From: Nocardia miyunensis NBRC 108239
Lineage (GTDB): Bacteria > Actinomycetota > Actinomycetes > Mycobacteriales > Mycobacteriaceae
Reading direction: 5' to 3'
Assembly: GCF_001613065.1 (NCBI RefSeq)
Contig: NZ_BDBQ01000087.1
Coordinates: forward strand, 1 to 64,000
Length of the DNA: 64,000 bases
The notes beneath the pieces were generated by a model. The model did no database searches. It was given only the letters and a program-made list of their open reading frames with translations, and was not told the DNA's origin. Positions 51,109 through 58,396 of this stretch are shown here, piece after piece (within the stretch, counting starts at the first letter, position 1; every line of letters begins with the position of its first letter). The position numbers and the translations under genes were made by a program.

Positions 51109-52028
51109 CCGATCACCGCGCCGGGCTGCAGGCGCGCGCCGCGGGCCCAGTCGAGGGCGGGCATCATGCGTTTGCCCGGGGGCTGGATGTGGTCCAGGCG
51201 AACCGCGGTGGTGGCGGTGCCGACGAAGACGCCCGATTTGCGGACCTCGATCACGCGCGGCGGCAGCACCTCCTCGACCAGTTCCACTGGGCCGAGTTTG
51301 ATTCGCTTACCGTCGATTTCGGTCCATGCGCCGGGTGCGGGGGTGACCGAGCGGATGCGCCGGCTCACCGCCAGCGCGGGCTGATCCCAGCGCACGTGTG
51401 CGGCCTCGACATCGACCTTCGGCGCGTACGACACGCCCTCGACGGCCTGCGGAACGGCCTGCAGCACGCCGTCCTGGATCCCGTCCATGGTCGAATCCAG
51501 CAGTCGCGCACCGGATTCGGCGAGCCGTTCCAGCAGCACTCCGGCGGTGTCGGTGACGCCGATCTTCTCGGTGACCACCCCGAAGACGGGCCCGGTGTCC
51601 AGACCCCTCTCGATCAGGAAGGTGCACGCGCCGGTGATCTCGTCCCCGGCCAGGATCGCGGCCTGCACCGGCGCGGCTCCGCGCCAGGCGGGCAGCAGCG
51701 AGAAATGCAGATTCACCCAGCCGTGCCGCGGGATGTCGAGCACCTGCTGCGGCAGCAGCGCGCCGTAGGCCACCACCGGACAGCAGTCCGGGGCCAATTC
51801 GGTGAGCTGCGCGACGAATTCGGGATCCGCGGGCTTGTGCGGGGTGAGCACCGGAATGCCGTGCTCGTCGGCCAGGCGGCCGATCGGCGAACGCGACACC
51901 TTGCGCCCCCGGCCCGCAACCGCGTCCGGACGGGTCACCACCGCGACCACCTCGTGCCGCGTGGATTCGAGCAGCCGCCGCAGCGAGGGCACCGCGGGCT
52001 CGGGCGTACCGGCGAAGACCAGCCGCAT
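51105..52028 (-). CDS. fmt: Methionyl-tRNA formyltransferase
   Basis: A 307-residue Fmt that formylates initiator Met-tRNA. Seen: MRLVFAGTPEPAVPSLRRLL at the N-terminus, the folate/catalytic region YGALLPQQVLDIPRHGWVNLHFSLLPAWRGAAP (with the SLLP loop), and TGACTFLIERGLDTGPVF, then the OB-like C-terminal domain from about residue 210. The ATG overlaps the def stop by one base (TGATG), and the 3' end overlaps rsmB by 4 bp: def-fmt-rsmB is one tightly coupled operon. Confidence 0.97.
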   Translation of the reverse strand: MRLVFAGTPEPAVPSLRRLLESTRHEVVAVVTRPDAVAGRGRKVSRSPIGRLADEHGIPVLTPHKPADPEFVAQLTELAPDCCPVVAYGALLPQQVLDIPRHGWVNLHFSLLPAWRGAAPVQAAILAGDEITGACTFLIERGLDTGPVFGVVTEKIGVTDTAGVLLERLAESGARLLDSTMDGIQDGVLQAVPQAVEGVSYAPKVDVEAAHVRWDQPALAVSRRIRSVTPAPGAWTEIDGKRIKLGPVELVEEVLPPRVIEVRKSGVFVGTATTAVRLDHIQPPGKRMMPALDWARGARLQPGAVIG

Positions 52029-52612
52029 CAGTCCCCCTGCCCCGCCGAGGCCACACGGGCCCCGGCCACCTCGGCCGCCGACATGACGGTCTTGCCCGCA
52101 CCGAACCACTCGGATTCGCGCACCTCGCGCAGGGCCGCCTTGCGCGCGGCCGGGTCGAGCCGGTCGAGGTAGAGCACACCGTCGAGATGATCGGATTCGT
52201 GCTGCACGCAGCGTGCCAGCAGTCCCTCGGCCTCGAATTCCACCGCGGCGCCGTCCGCGTCGACGCCCCTGGCCCGCACCCGCAGCGATCGGGTGACGTC
52301 GTAGCGCAGTCCCGGAATCGACAGGCATCCCTCCGCCCCGGTCTGCTCCTCGTCCCCGAGCACCTCGTAGGACGGGTTGATCAGATGTCCGGCGCGAGGC
52401 GTGCCGGCGCGTGTCGCACCGAGCGTGTCGTAGACGAACACCCGCAGGCCGACCCCGATCTGCGGCGCGGCCATCCCGACGCCGCCGCTGGCATGCATGG
52501 TGTCGGTCAGGTCGGTTACCAGTTGACGCAACTCCCGGTCGAAGGAGGTGGCCTCGTCCGCGCGGGCGCGCAGGACGGGGTCGCCGAAAAGGCGAACGGG
52601 CTGGACGGTCAC
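52028..52612 (-). CDS. def: Peptide deformylase
   Basis: A 194-residue metal-dependent deformylase that removes the formyl group from new proteins. All three motifs are present: GVGMAAPQIG (I), EGCLSIPG (II, metal Cys) and QHESDHLDG (III, HExxH). A short Ala-rich tail follows. The GTG at 52612 is preceded by GGGGAG. It leads the def-fmt-rsmB operon, joining formylation and deformylation in one transcript. Confidence 0.97.
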   Translation of the reverse strand: MTVQPVRLFGDPVLRARADEATSFDRELRQLVTDLTDTMHASGGVGMAAPQIGVGLRVFVYDTLGATRAGTPRAGHLINPSYEVLGDEEQTGAEGCLSIPGLRYDVTRSLRVRARGVDADGAAVEFEAEGLLARCVQHESDHLDGVLYLDRLDPAARKAALREVRESEWFGAGKTVMSAAEVAGARVASAGQGD

Positions 52613-52623
52613 GGTAACTCCCC

Positions 52624-52656
52624 GAGGCGATGAAAGAATGCGGTCGCCTCATTTTA
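52624..52656 (-). promoter_or_regulatory. Possible def promoter with a dyad
   Basis: On the minus strand TAAAAT (52656-52651) could be the -10 box for def. It is directly followed by GAGGCGA whose complement recurs at 52624-52630, a 7-bp dyad with a 13-bp spacer just before the GGGGAG ribosome binding site. No good -35 is seen. Confidence 0.35.
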
Positions 52657-52702
52657 CGGATGGCCCCGACAGCTCCCGCGCGGAATACCCGACCCGCCCG
52701 GC

Positions 52703-53773
52703 TCAGGTGTACGCGCCCAGGATCACCTCGGGGATTCCGGTGCCCAGCGGCACGAACCGGCATTCCGGCGGGCGAGCGTGCGCCGGGTCCAGCACATTGC
52801 GCAGCAACTGCTGCACGAACGGGTCGTACACCATGTGGAAATGCCCGGTCAGATCGATCGGGCACAGATCCTGCAGCACGAGATTACGCGCTCCCGGACC
52901 ACGCAGTTTCATACTGTCGAAGGGCTGGACCATCTCGTCGACACGGGTGATGATCGTCGTGTAGTCCACTCCCGGCACAGTGTCCCCGCCCTCGTTCAGC
53001 TGCCGGATGAACGGCGAGCCCGCGGCCTGTTGAACCGCGGCCAGCGAGGTCAGATCCCGATAGACCGGCCACAATCCGGGCAGCGCGTCGGCGAGCGGGA
53101 CCAGCCCGTACATGATCCCGCCGTTAGTCGGCGAGGCGAGACCGACCCATCGCGCCACCTTGGACGCGCCGCCGAGTTTGTCGATGTAGTACCGGGTCAC
53201 GTTGGCGCCCTGGGAGAATCCGACCAGGTCGACCTGCCGCGCACCGGTCGCGGCCAGCACCTGATCGACGAAGTCGCCGATCTGATACGAGGAGATCCAC
53301 AGATCCTCGGTGCCATAACTGGTGGCGCCGGGCTTGCCGCCGTAATTCGGCGCGAAGACGCAGAATCCGGCCTGCACCAGCTGCGGCCCGATCCCCGCCC
53401 AGTTGATATAGGCCGAGGCGTCGGTGCCGTGCGCCAGAATCACCGGACGCGGATGCTCGGCGGTCGGGCGGCAGCCGAAGTCGTTGGTGCCCTCCGGAGT
53501 CACGCCGGGGTGGGCCCTCTGATAGCGCACCGCGTCCAGATGTCCCTGCTGCGGCGGGCCCGGCAGGGTGGGGACGACGGGTGGGCGATATGCGGGCGGC
53601 CGCGGCGGTTCGGCCTCGCCGGGTGTGCCGATCCCGAGGATCAGCGCACCCGCCAGTGCCACCGCCGCGGCCGTCCGACGTGATCGGTTCTGGCGACGCG
53701 ATCGTCCCGAATGCTGTGACCAGCCCCGATCAATGCGGGGACCGCATTGTGCCATGTCCCGATCATTGCGCAC
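52703..53773 (-). CDS. Secreted class-2 type lipase
   Basis: An up to 356-residue secreted alpha/beta hydrolase of the Lipase_2/EstA type. A long Arg-rich n-region precedes a hydrophobic core (AAAVALAGALILGIGTP), so the protein is exported. Seen: the oxyanion HG in ILAHGTDASAYINW, the nucleophile elbow LVGFSQGANVTRYYI, and the late LTGHFHMVYDP with the probable catalytic His. It likely hydrolyses acylglycerols outside the cell. Several in-frame starts exist (53773 and 53755 among them), and the true start may be later. It stands alone between def and padR. Confidence 0.88.
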   Translation of the reverse strand: MRNDRDMAQCGPRIDRGWSQHSGRSRRQNRSRRTAAAVALAGALILGIGTPGEAEPPRPPAYRPPVVPTLPGPPQQGHLDAVRYQRAHPGVTPEGTNDFGCRPTAEHPRPVILAHGTDASAYINWAGIGPQLVQAGFCVFAPNYGGKPGATSYGTEDLWISSYQIGDFVDQVLAATGARQVDLVGFSQGANVTRYYIDKLGGASKVARWVGLASPTNGGIMYGLVPLADALPGLWPVYRDLTSLAAVQQAAGSPFIRQLNEGGDTVPGVDYTTIITRVDEMVQPFDSMKLRGPGARNLVLQDLCPIDLTGHFHMVYDPFVQQLLRNVLDPAHARPPECRFVPLGTGIPEVILGAYT

Positions 53774-53827
53774 CGGACCGGAAATCCGTGCCGCGGCACG
53801 GCGATCTGCCCGGCCCGAAGTCGCGGT

Positions 53828-54499
53828 TCACTTCTCGCCGGTCTCATCGTCGGCGAGGATCCGGTAGAGCGAGCGGCGCGCCTCGGTGAGCACCTCGGCG
53901 GCCTTGGCCGCCTGCTCCGCGGTGCCCGCACGAGCCACCTGCGCGACCGCACCCATCAGCTGCCCGACGAGCTCGCGCAGATCCAGGGCCTGATCCCCGA
54001 CGCCGTCGCGGACCTCCTGCCAGGGATCGCCGAGTTCGGCCGCGTGCTGCTCGACGTATTCGACGCCGGACTCGGTGAGCTTGGCGGTCTTGCGACCGGC
54101 CACCTTGTCGATGAGCACCAGACCCTCGTCCTCGAGCTGGGACAGCGCCGGGTAGATCGACCCCGGGCTGGGCCGCCAGACATCGCCGCTACGCTCGCGG
54201 ATCTGCTGGATCAGCTCGTACCCGTGCATCGGACGGTCCCGCAGCAACAGCAGGATCGCCGCACGCACATCACCGCGCCGACCCCGTCCGCCGCGGCCCC
54301 GGCCACGACCGAAACCACGGCCGAAGCCGGGACCGAAATCGCCACCGAACGGGCCGAATTCCGGACCGAAGCCCGAACCGCCGTGCGGGTGCCGACGGAA
54401 GTGCTCACGACCGCCCGGACCGCGGCCCTCCCATCGGCGATCAGCGGGGCGCGGGCCGCGACGGCGGCCGCGCATATCCATGTTCTCCATGTTCTCCAT
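53828..54499 (-). CDS. PadR-family regulator with Gly/Arg/Phe-rich leader
   Basis: A 223-residue PadR regulator. The winged helix is about residues 78-150: VRAAILLLLRDRPMHGYELIQQI, SPGSIYPALSQLEDEGLV and RKTAKLTESGVEYV. A helical dimerisation tail follows. The first 75 residues are low-complexity, rich in Gly, Arg and Phe (FGPEFGPFGGDFGPGFGRG). The ATG at 54499 has GAGGAG upstream; the longer reading does not. A 10-bp palindrome 41 bp upstream may be its own operator. The carotenoid oxygenase gene lies upstream on the same strand. Confidence 0.92.
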   Translation of the reverse strand: MENMENMDMRGRRRGPRPADRRWEGRGPGGREHFRRHPHGGSGFGPEFGPFGGDFGPGFGRGFGRGRGRGGRGRRGDVRAAILLLLRDRPMHGYELIQQIRERSGDVWRPSPGSIYPALSQLEDEGLVLIDKVAGRKTAKLTESGVEYVEQHAAELGDPWQEVRDGVGDQALDLRELVGQLMGAVAQVARAGTAEQAAKAAEVLTEARRSLYRILADDETGEK

Positions 54500-54539
54500 G
54501 GCAGCCTCCTCAGGCTTGTTCTTACGATTACTTAATCGA

Positions 54540-54549
54540 CGATATATCG
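54540..54549. promoter_or_regulatory. Palindrome upstream of padR
   Basis: CGATATATCG is a perfect 10-bp palindrome in an AT-rich pocket, 41 bp before the padR start codon. PadR regulators often bind AT-rich dyads over their own promoter. Confidence 0.35.
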
Positions 54550-54599
54550 ACAATGCATCTTAGACAAGTGTGAGGAGAGCCACGAACCGACCATTCGGC

Positions 54600-56033
54600 T
54601 CAGTTCGAGGGTAGCCAGTTGCCGTGGAATCCGGCGGGCACCCGATGTGGCAGGGCGATACTCGCCACGGTCTCGAGGGTTCCGGCGTCCAGGATGGCCA
54701 GCTCACTCCGATCGGTCGGCGCGTCGTACACGAAACCCATCAGCACGCCCTCGTCCTCGGCCGCATCCGGCGAGGAGGGCTCGAACACGAACTCCCCCAA
54801 CCCTTTTCTCGCGCCGAAGGAACGTTCGGTGGTGTCGCCGGTGCTCAGATCGTGCTTGTACAGCACCGCGCCGCCCTCCAGATCACGCCCGACCGCGGGC
54901 GCGTAGCCGTACCGGTGCCGGCGCCCCACGAGACGCTCGTCCACCCGCGGGAACTCCTGCGGGCGATCGTCCAGACGAGACTGCCGCACCTTGCCCGCAC
55001 CCAGGTCGACCTCCCAGCGATCCAGGGCCGCACGCCCGGACGGACCGCGATGCCCCTGCTCGAACATCGTGTCGTAGCGGACCACGTCCAGCACGATCAC
55101 GCCGTCCTCGTCGTAGGCGTTCATCGGATGAAACACGTAGCACGGCTCGATGTCGAACCACCGCACGTCCGCGGAGCCGCCCGCGCGGGGCATCACCCCG
55201 ATCCGGGCCGGATATTTCGGATCCCAGCTGTACGGCATCCGCCGATCCCGCAGGGGCGCAGGTGAATTCGGCGTCGGCGGCGTCGGCACCCGCACCCGGC
55301 CGACCATGGCCGAGAGCATCAGCCGCACCGGCAGTCGCAGCCCCCGGGGCACGCTCATCTCCGACGCGATCCGAGCGTCGAAGGTGACCGGCAGGTCGTA
55401 GAACACCACGTGGTTCTCGGTGAGCGAGAAATCGTGCATCATCGGTGAGCCGCCGACCTCGATGTCGACCGTGCGCCGGGCCCGGCCGTCGACGCCGATC
55501 ACCGAGTACTGCACCCGATTTCCGCGCTGGAACGAGTACGACACCGCGTGCAGCTCGCCGGTGGCCGGATCGCGTTTGGGATGTGCGGTGTATCCCCCGG
55601 TCAGCGTGCCGTCGAAATCGCAGGGCCCGACCGTGTCGAGTTCCTCGGTGAGTTCGTACGCCGGTCCGCCGGCCTCGACGATGGCCAGCGTCCGCCCGGC
55701 CACTCCGATCACGTTCGTATTCGGCCCATTCCCTCCGGCGGCCGAGTTGCCCGCCAGCGGCTGCTCACCGAGCGCGACCGAGGTCATCGGGCCGCGCACC
55801 CAGCGATTGCGGTACCACTCGGCGCGGCCCTCGCGCAGGCGGATGCCGTGCACCATGCCGTCGCCGCGGAACCAGTGATAGAGCTCCGGATCCAGATCAC
55901 CGGCCGGATTCGGACCGTTGCGCAGATATCTGCCGTCGAGATGGTCCGGGATCGTGCCGGTCACCGGCAGATCCGTCAGCGTGAATTCCTTCTCGAGCGG
56001 CGCGAAGCCGCCCTCGAGGTAGCGATTTCCCAT
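54600..56033 (-). CDS. Carotenoid cleavage oxygenase
   Basis: A 477-residue non-heme iron dioxygenase of the carotenoid oxygenase (CCO/RPE65) family, a seven-bladed propeller that cleaves double bonds of carotenoids, stilbenes or similar compounds. Four His ligands are visible in GGYTAHPKRD, MMHDFSLTENH, YVFHPMNAYDE and the C-terminal AGFHGNWLPS. RYLRNGPNPAGD and WFRGDGMVHG near the N-terminus are typical. Its start faces a TetR gene across 67 bp holding two tandem operators, so it is probably induced by a TetR ligand, perhaps its own substrate. Confidence 0.95.
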   Translation of the reverse strand: MGNRYLEGGFAPLEKEFTLTDLPVTGTIPDHLDGRYLRNGPNPAGDLDPELYHWFRGDGMVHGIRLREGRAEWYRNRWVRGPMTSVALGEQPLAGNSAAGGNGPNTNVIGVAGRTLAIVEAGGPAYELTEELDTVGPCDFDGTLTGGYTAHPKRDPATGELHAVSYSFQRGNRVQYSVIGVDGRARRTVDIEVGGSPMMHDFSLTENHVVFYDLPVTFDARIASEMSVPRGLRLPVRLMLSAMVGRVRVPTPPTPNSPAPLRDRRMPYSWDPKYPARIGVMPRAGGSADVRWFDIEPCYVFHPMNAYDEDGVIVLDVVRYDTMFEQGHRGPSGRAALDRWEVDLGAGKVRQSRLDDRPQEFPRVDERLVGRRHRYGYAPAVGRDLEGGAVLYKHDLSTGDTTERSFGARKGLGEFVFEPSSPDAAEDEGVLMGFVYDAPTDRSELAILDAGTLETVASIALPHRVPAGFHGNWLPSN

Positions 56034-56048
56034 GCGAGACTCCTCCCG

Positions 56049-56085
56049 TATAACAACGTTATATGAGCTACGATAACCTTGTTAT
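56049..56085. promoter_or_regulatory. Two tandem TetR-type operators
   Basis: Two dyads of the form ATAAC-N3-GTTAT lie at 56050-56062 (extended TATAAC-AAC-GTTATA) and 56073-56085, with centres 23 bp apart, about two helical turns. They sit between the divergent carotenoid oxygenase and TetR starts, close to both. Confidence 0.78.
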
Positions 56086-56100
56086 GGAGGTGCCGCAACA

Positions 56101-56829
56101 GTGAGTTCTCAACCCCGCCGATCGACCCGATCGACTCGGCAGACCGGCGCGCAGATGCGCGAACAACTGATCGAAGCCGGTCTCCGGCTGCTCGAGGAGG
56201 TCGGCCCCGAAGCGCTGCAGGCGCGCCGCGTCGCCGCGGAGGTGGGCACCTCGACGATGGCGGTCTACACCCACTTCGAGGGCATGCCCGGACTGCTCTC
56301 GGCGATCGTCGGCGAGGCGTTCACCCAGTTCGGCGCGGCGCTGGGCTCGGTCGCGCCGACCGAGGACCCGATCGCCGATTTCCTGGTGATGGGCGCGGCC
56401 TATCGGCAGTACGCCCTGGCCAGCCCCCAGCGCTACCGGCTGATGTTCGGCCTGACCTCACTGCACACCGGCTCGCTCCACGACTTCACCGCCGAAGCCC
56501 TGCCGGAGGGCAACGACACCGAGACATACCAGCAGCTCGTCAGAGTCGTACAACGGATGATCGATGCCGGTCGCATCCGCGCGGATCCGCCCCAGCAGGT
56601 TGCCGCGCGACTGTGGGGACTCATCCACGGGGTCGTCCTGCTCGAACTGACCGGCCTTCTCGGCAGCCAGGGCCAGGCCATGACCGCCGTCCTGGGCCCC
56701 GCAACCGTGGACCTGCTGATCGGAATGGGCAGCGACACAGCGGAATTGGATCGCTCGATCCAGCGCGCCCTGCGGACGATCACCGAGAGCCCCGGGCTCA
56801 CCCTCGAGCACAGCAGCGACGAAACCTGA
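56101..56829 (+). CDS. TetR-family regulator of the carotenoid oxygenase
   Basis: A 242-residue TetR regulator. The N-terminal DNA-binding domain (about residues 18-64) has MREQLIEAGLRLLEEVGPEALQARRVAAEVGTSTMAVYTHFEGM; the rest is an all-helical ligand domain with a WGLIHG motif (the WHG-type C-terminal domain). The start is GTG at 56101 after GGAGG. Two operators in its promoter region argue for autorepression and control of the divergent oxygenase. Its stop is 7 bp from the end of the next gene, which points the other way. Confidence 0.92.
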   Translation: MSSQPRRSTRSTRQTGAQMREQLIEAGLRLLEEVGPEALQARRVAAEVGTSTMAVYTHFEGMPGLLSAIVGEAFTQFGAALGSVAPTEDPIADFLVMGAAYRQYALASPQRYRLMFGLTSLHTGSLHDFTAEALPEGNDTETYQQLVRVVQRMIDAGRIRADPPQQVAARLWGLIHGVVLLELTGLLGSQGQAMTAVLGPATVDLLIGMGSDTAELDRSIQRALRTITESPGLTLEHSSDET

Positions 56830-56836
56830 CGCGCGG

Positions 56837-57415
56837 TCAGGCCGCCAGCGAATCGATCCACTTCTCCAATCGGCGGCCCTCCACGATCATCAGCTCCGGA
56901 TCGCGAAAAGTGTTGGTGAGCAGTGAGATTCCCTGATAAGAGGCGATCAGCGCCATCGACAGCTCGGCGGCGTCGGGGCGACCCATCGCCGCGAACTGCG
57001 CGCGCACCCAGGTGATCAGCGCCCGCAGGACGACGGCCAGCTCACGATCGAGACCGTCGCCGCGCTTGTCCAGCTCGGTGGCCAGAGTTCCCGTGGGACA
57101 ACCGAATCGGGCCGCGAGATCACTCCGGCCGATCCAGAGGCGAATGAGTCCCTTGAGCCGGTCGGCCGGGTCCTCGTACCGCTCGAGTTCCGCGACCACG
57201 TTGCGCATCCCCAGCGCGTGGGCGCCGATGGCCGCCTGCACGAGCTGATCCTTGGTCTTGTAGTAGTAGTAGACGTTGCCGACCGGCACGTCCGCGGCTC
57301 GCGCGATATCGGCGATGGTCGTCTTCTCCACACCCTGTTCGTGGAAGATGCGCGCGGCCGCCGTGGCCAACCGCTCCCGCTTGCCGACCCGCTTCACTTC
57401 GATTGAGTCAGTCAT
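56837..57415 (-). CDS. TetR-family regulator of the NmrA-like gene
   Basis: A 192-residue TetR regulator. The HTH (about residues 10-58) reads RERLATAAARIFHEQGVEKTTIADIARAADVPVGNVYYYYKTKDQL; the FGCPTGTLATELDK segment places it near the group with YxaF/AcuR-like C-terminal domains. The ATG at 57415 begins the natural N-terminus. It diverges from the NmrA-family gene with ACTAAG half-sites between them. Confidence 0.92.
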   Translation of the reverse strand: MTDSIEVKRVGKRERLATAAARIFHEQGVEKTTIADIARAADVPVGNVYYYYKTKDQLVQAAIGAHALGMRNVVAELERYEDPADRLKGLIRLWIGRSDLAARFGCPTGTLATELDKRGDGLDRELAVVLRALITWVRAQFAAMGRPDAAELSMALIASYQGISLLTNTFRDPELMIVEGRRLEKWIDSLAA

Positions 57416-57418
57416 ACA

Positions 57419-57478
57419 ACTAAGTATAGACAACAACGGACTTCCGGCCGTACAGTCTTAGTCAGCCAACTAACTAAG
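57419..57478. promoter_or_regulatory. ACTAAG half-site cluster
   Basis: ACTAAG occurs at 57419-57424, inverted as CTTAGT at 57457-57462, and again direct at 57473-57478, all inside the 72 bp between divergent tetR and the NmrA-like gene. The last copy overlaps the ribosome binding site of the latter. It is a probable TetR operator region. Confidence 0.5.
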
Positions 57479-57487
57479 GAGATGTCG

Positions 57488-58333
57488 ATGATCGTGGTGA
57501 CCGGGGCGACCGGCAATGTCGGCGAAGCGCTCGTGCAGGGTCTGGCCGCGCGGGGCGAGAAGGTGGTAGCGCTCTCGCGGGGCGTGAAGGAGAGCCGTCA
57601 CCGGGAGGGAGTCGAGTACCGGCGCGCCGACCTGTCCGATTCGGACGAGCTCGCGGCGGCCGCTGCCGGTGGCGACGCACTGTTCCTGCTGCTGTCCGGG
57701 GAACAGGGCGTTTTCGGACCTCCGCCCAGCGAGGTCCTGCGCGCGATCGAGCGGGCCGGAGTCCGCAAGGTGGTGCTACTCGGTTCGCAGTCGGCCGAAA
57801 CCCGCCCCGGCAATGCCGCGGCCCCCCGCATCACCGCTTTCGAAGCCGCACTGCGGGATTCGGGCCTGACCTGGACGATCCTGCGGCCCAGCGGATTCTT
57901 CTCGAACACCTTCGCCTGGGCCGAGTCGGTCCGCGCCCAGCGCGCGGTGCACTGGCCGTTCGGCGATATCGCACTGCCACAGATCGATCCGTCCGATATC
58001 GCCGAGGCAGCCGCCGCCGCACTGTGCTCGGACGAGCACGCCGGACACGCGTACACCCTCACCGGCCCCGAACCCATCTCCCCGCGCGAACAGGTCCGCG
58101 ACCTGGGCCGGGCACTCGGTGAGCCGATCACTTTCCACGAACTCACCCGAGCCCAGGCGTTCTCGGCGATATCCGAGTACATGCCGGCCCCCGTCGCGGA
58201 GGTCACCCTGTCGATCCTCGGCACGCCCACCCCCGCCGAACAGCAGGTCAGCCCCGACGTCGAGAAGGTCCTCGGCCGCCCCGCCACCCCCTTCGCCAGC
58301 TGGGCCGCTCGCCACGCGGACGCCTTCCGCTGA
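57488..58333 (+). CDS. NmrA-family NAD(P)-binding protein
   Basis: A 281-residue atypical SDR of the NmrA/quinone-oxidoreductase-2 type. Seen: the Rossmann start MIVVTGATGNVGEALVQGL, VVLLGSQSAE, LRPSGFFSNTFAW and the late ITFHELTRAQAF. These proteins bind NADP(H), often as redox sensors or quinone or azo reductases. The ATG at 57488 is chosen because AAGGAG lies six bases upstream; the in-frame ATG at 57482 would touch that site. It is likely repressed by the divergent TetR. Confidence 0.9.
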   Translation: MIVVTGATGNVGEALVQGLAARGEKVVALSRGVKESRHREGVEYRRADLSDSDELAAAAAGGDALFLLLSGEQGVFGPPPSEVLRAIERAGVRKVVLLGSQSAETRPGNAAAPRITAFEAALRDSGLTWTILRPSGFFSNTFAWAESVRAQRAVHWPFGDIALPQIDPSDIAEAAAAALCSDEHAGHAYTLTGPEPISPREQVRDLGRALGEPITFHELTRAQAFSAISEYMPAPVAEVTLSILGTPTPAEQQVSPDVEKVLGRPATPFASWAARHADAFR

Positions 58334-58396
58334 CCCGCTCCTCGGACTCGAATCGCACTGCACCGCAGCAGGACTCGTTGCCGAATCCGCTGCGGC

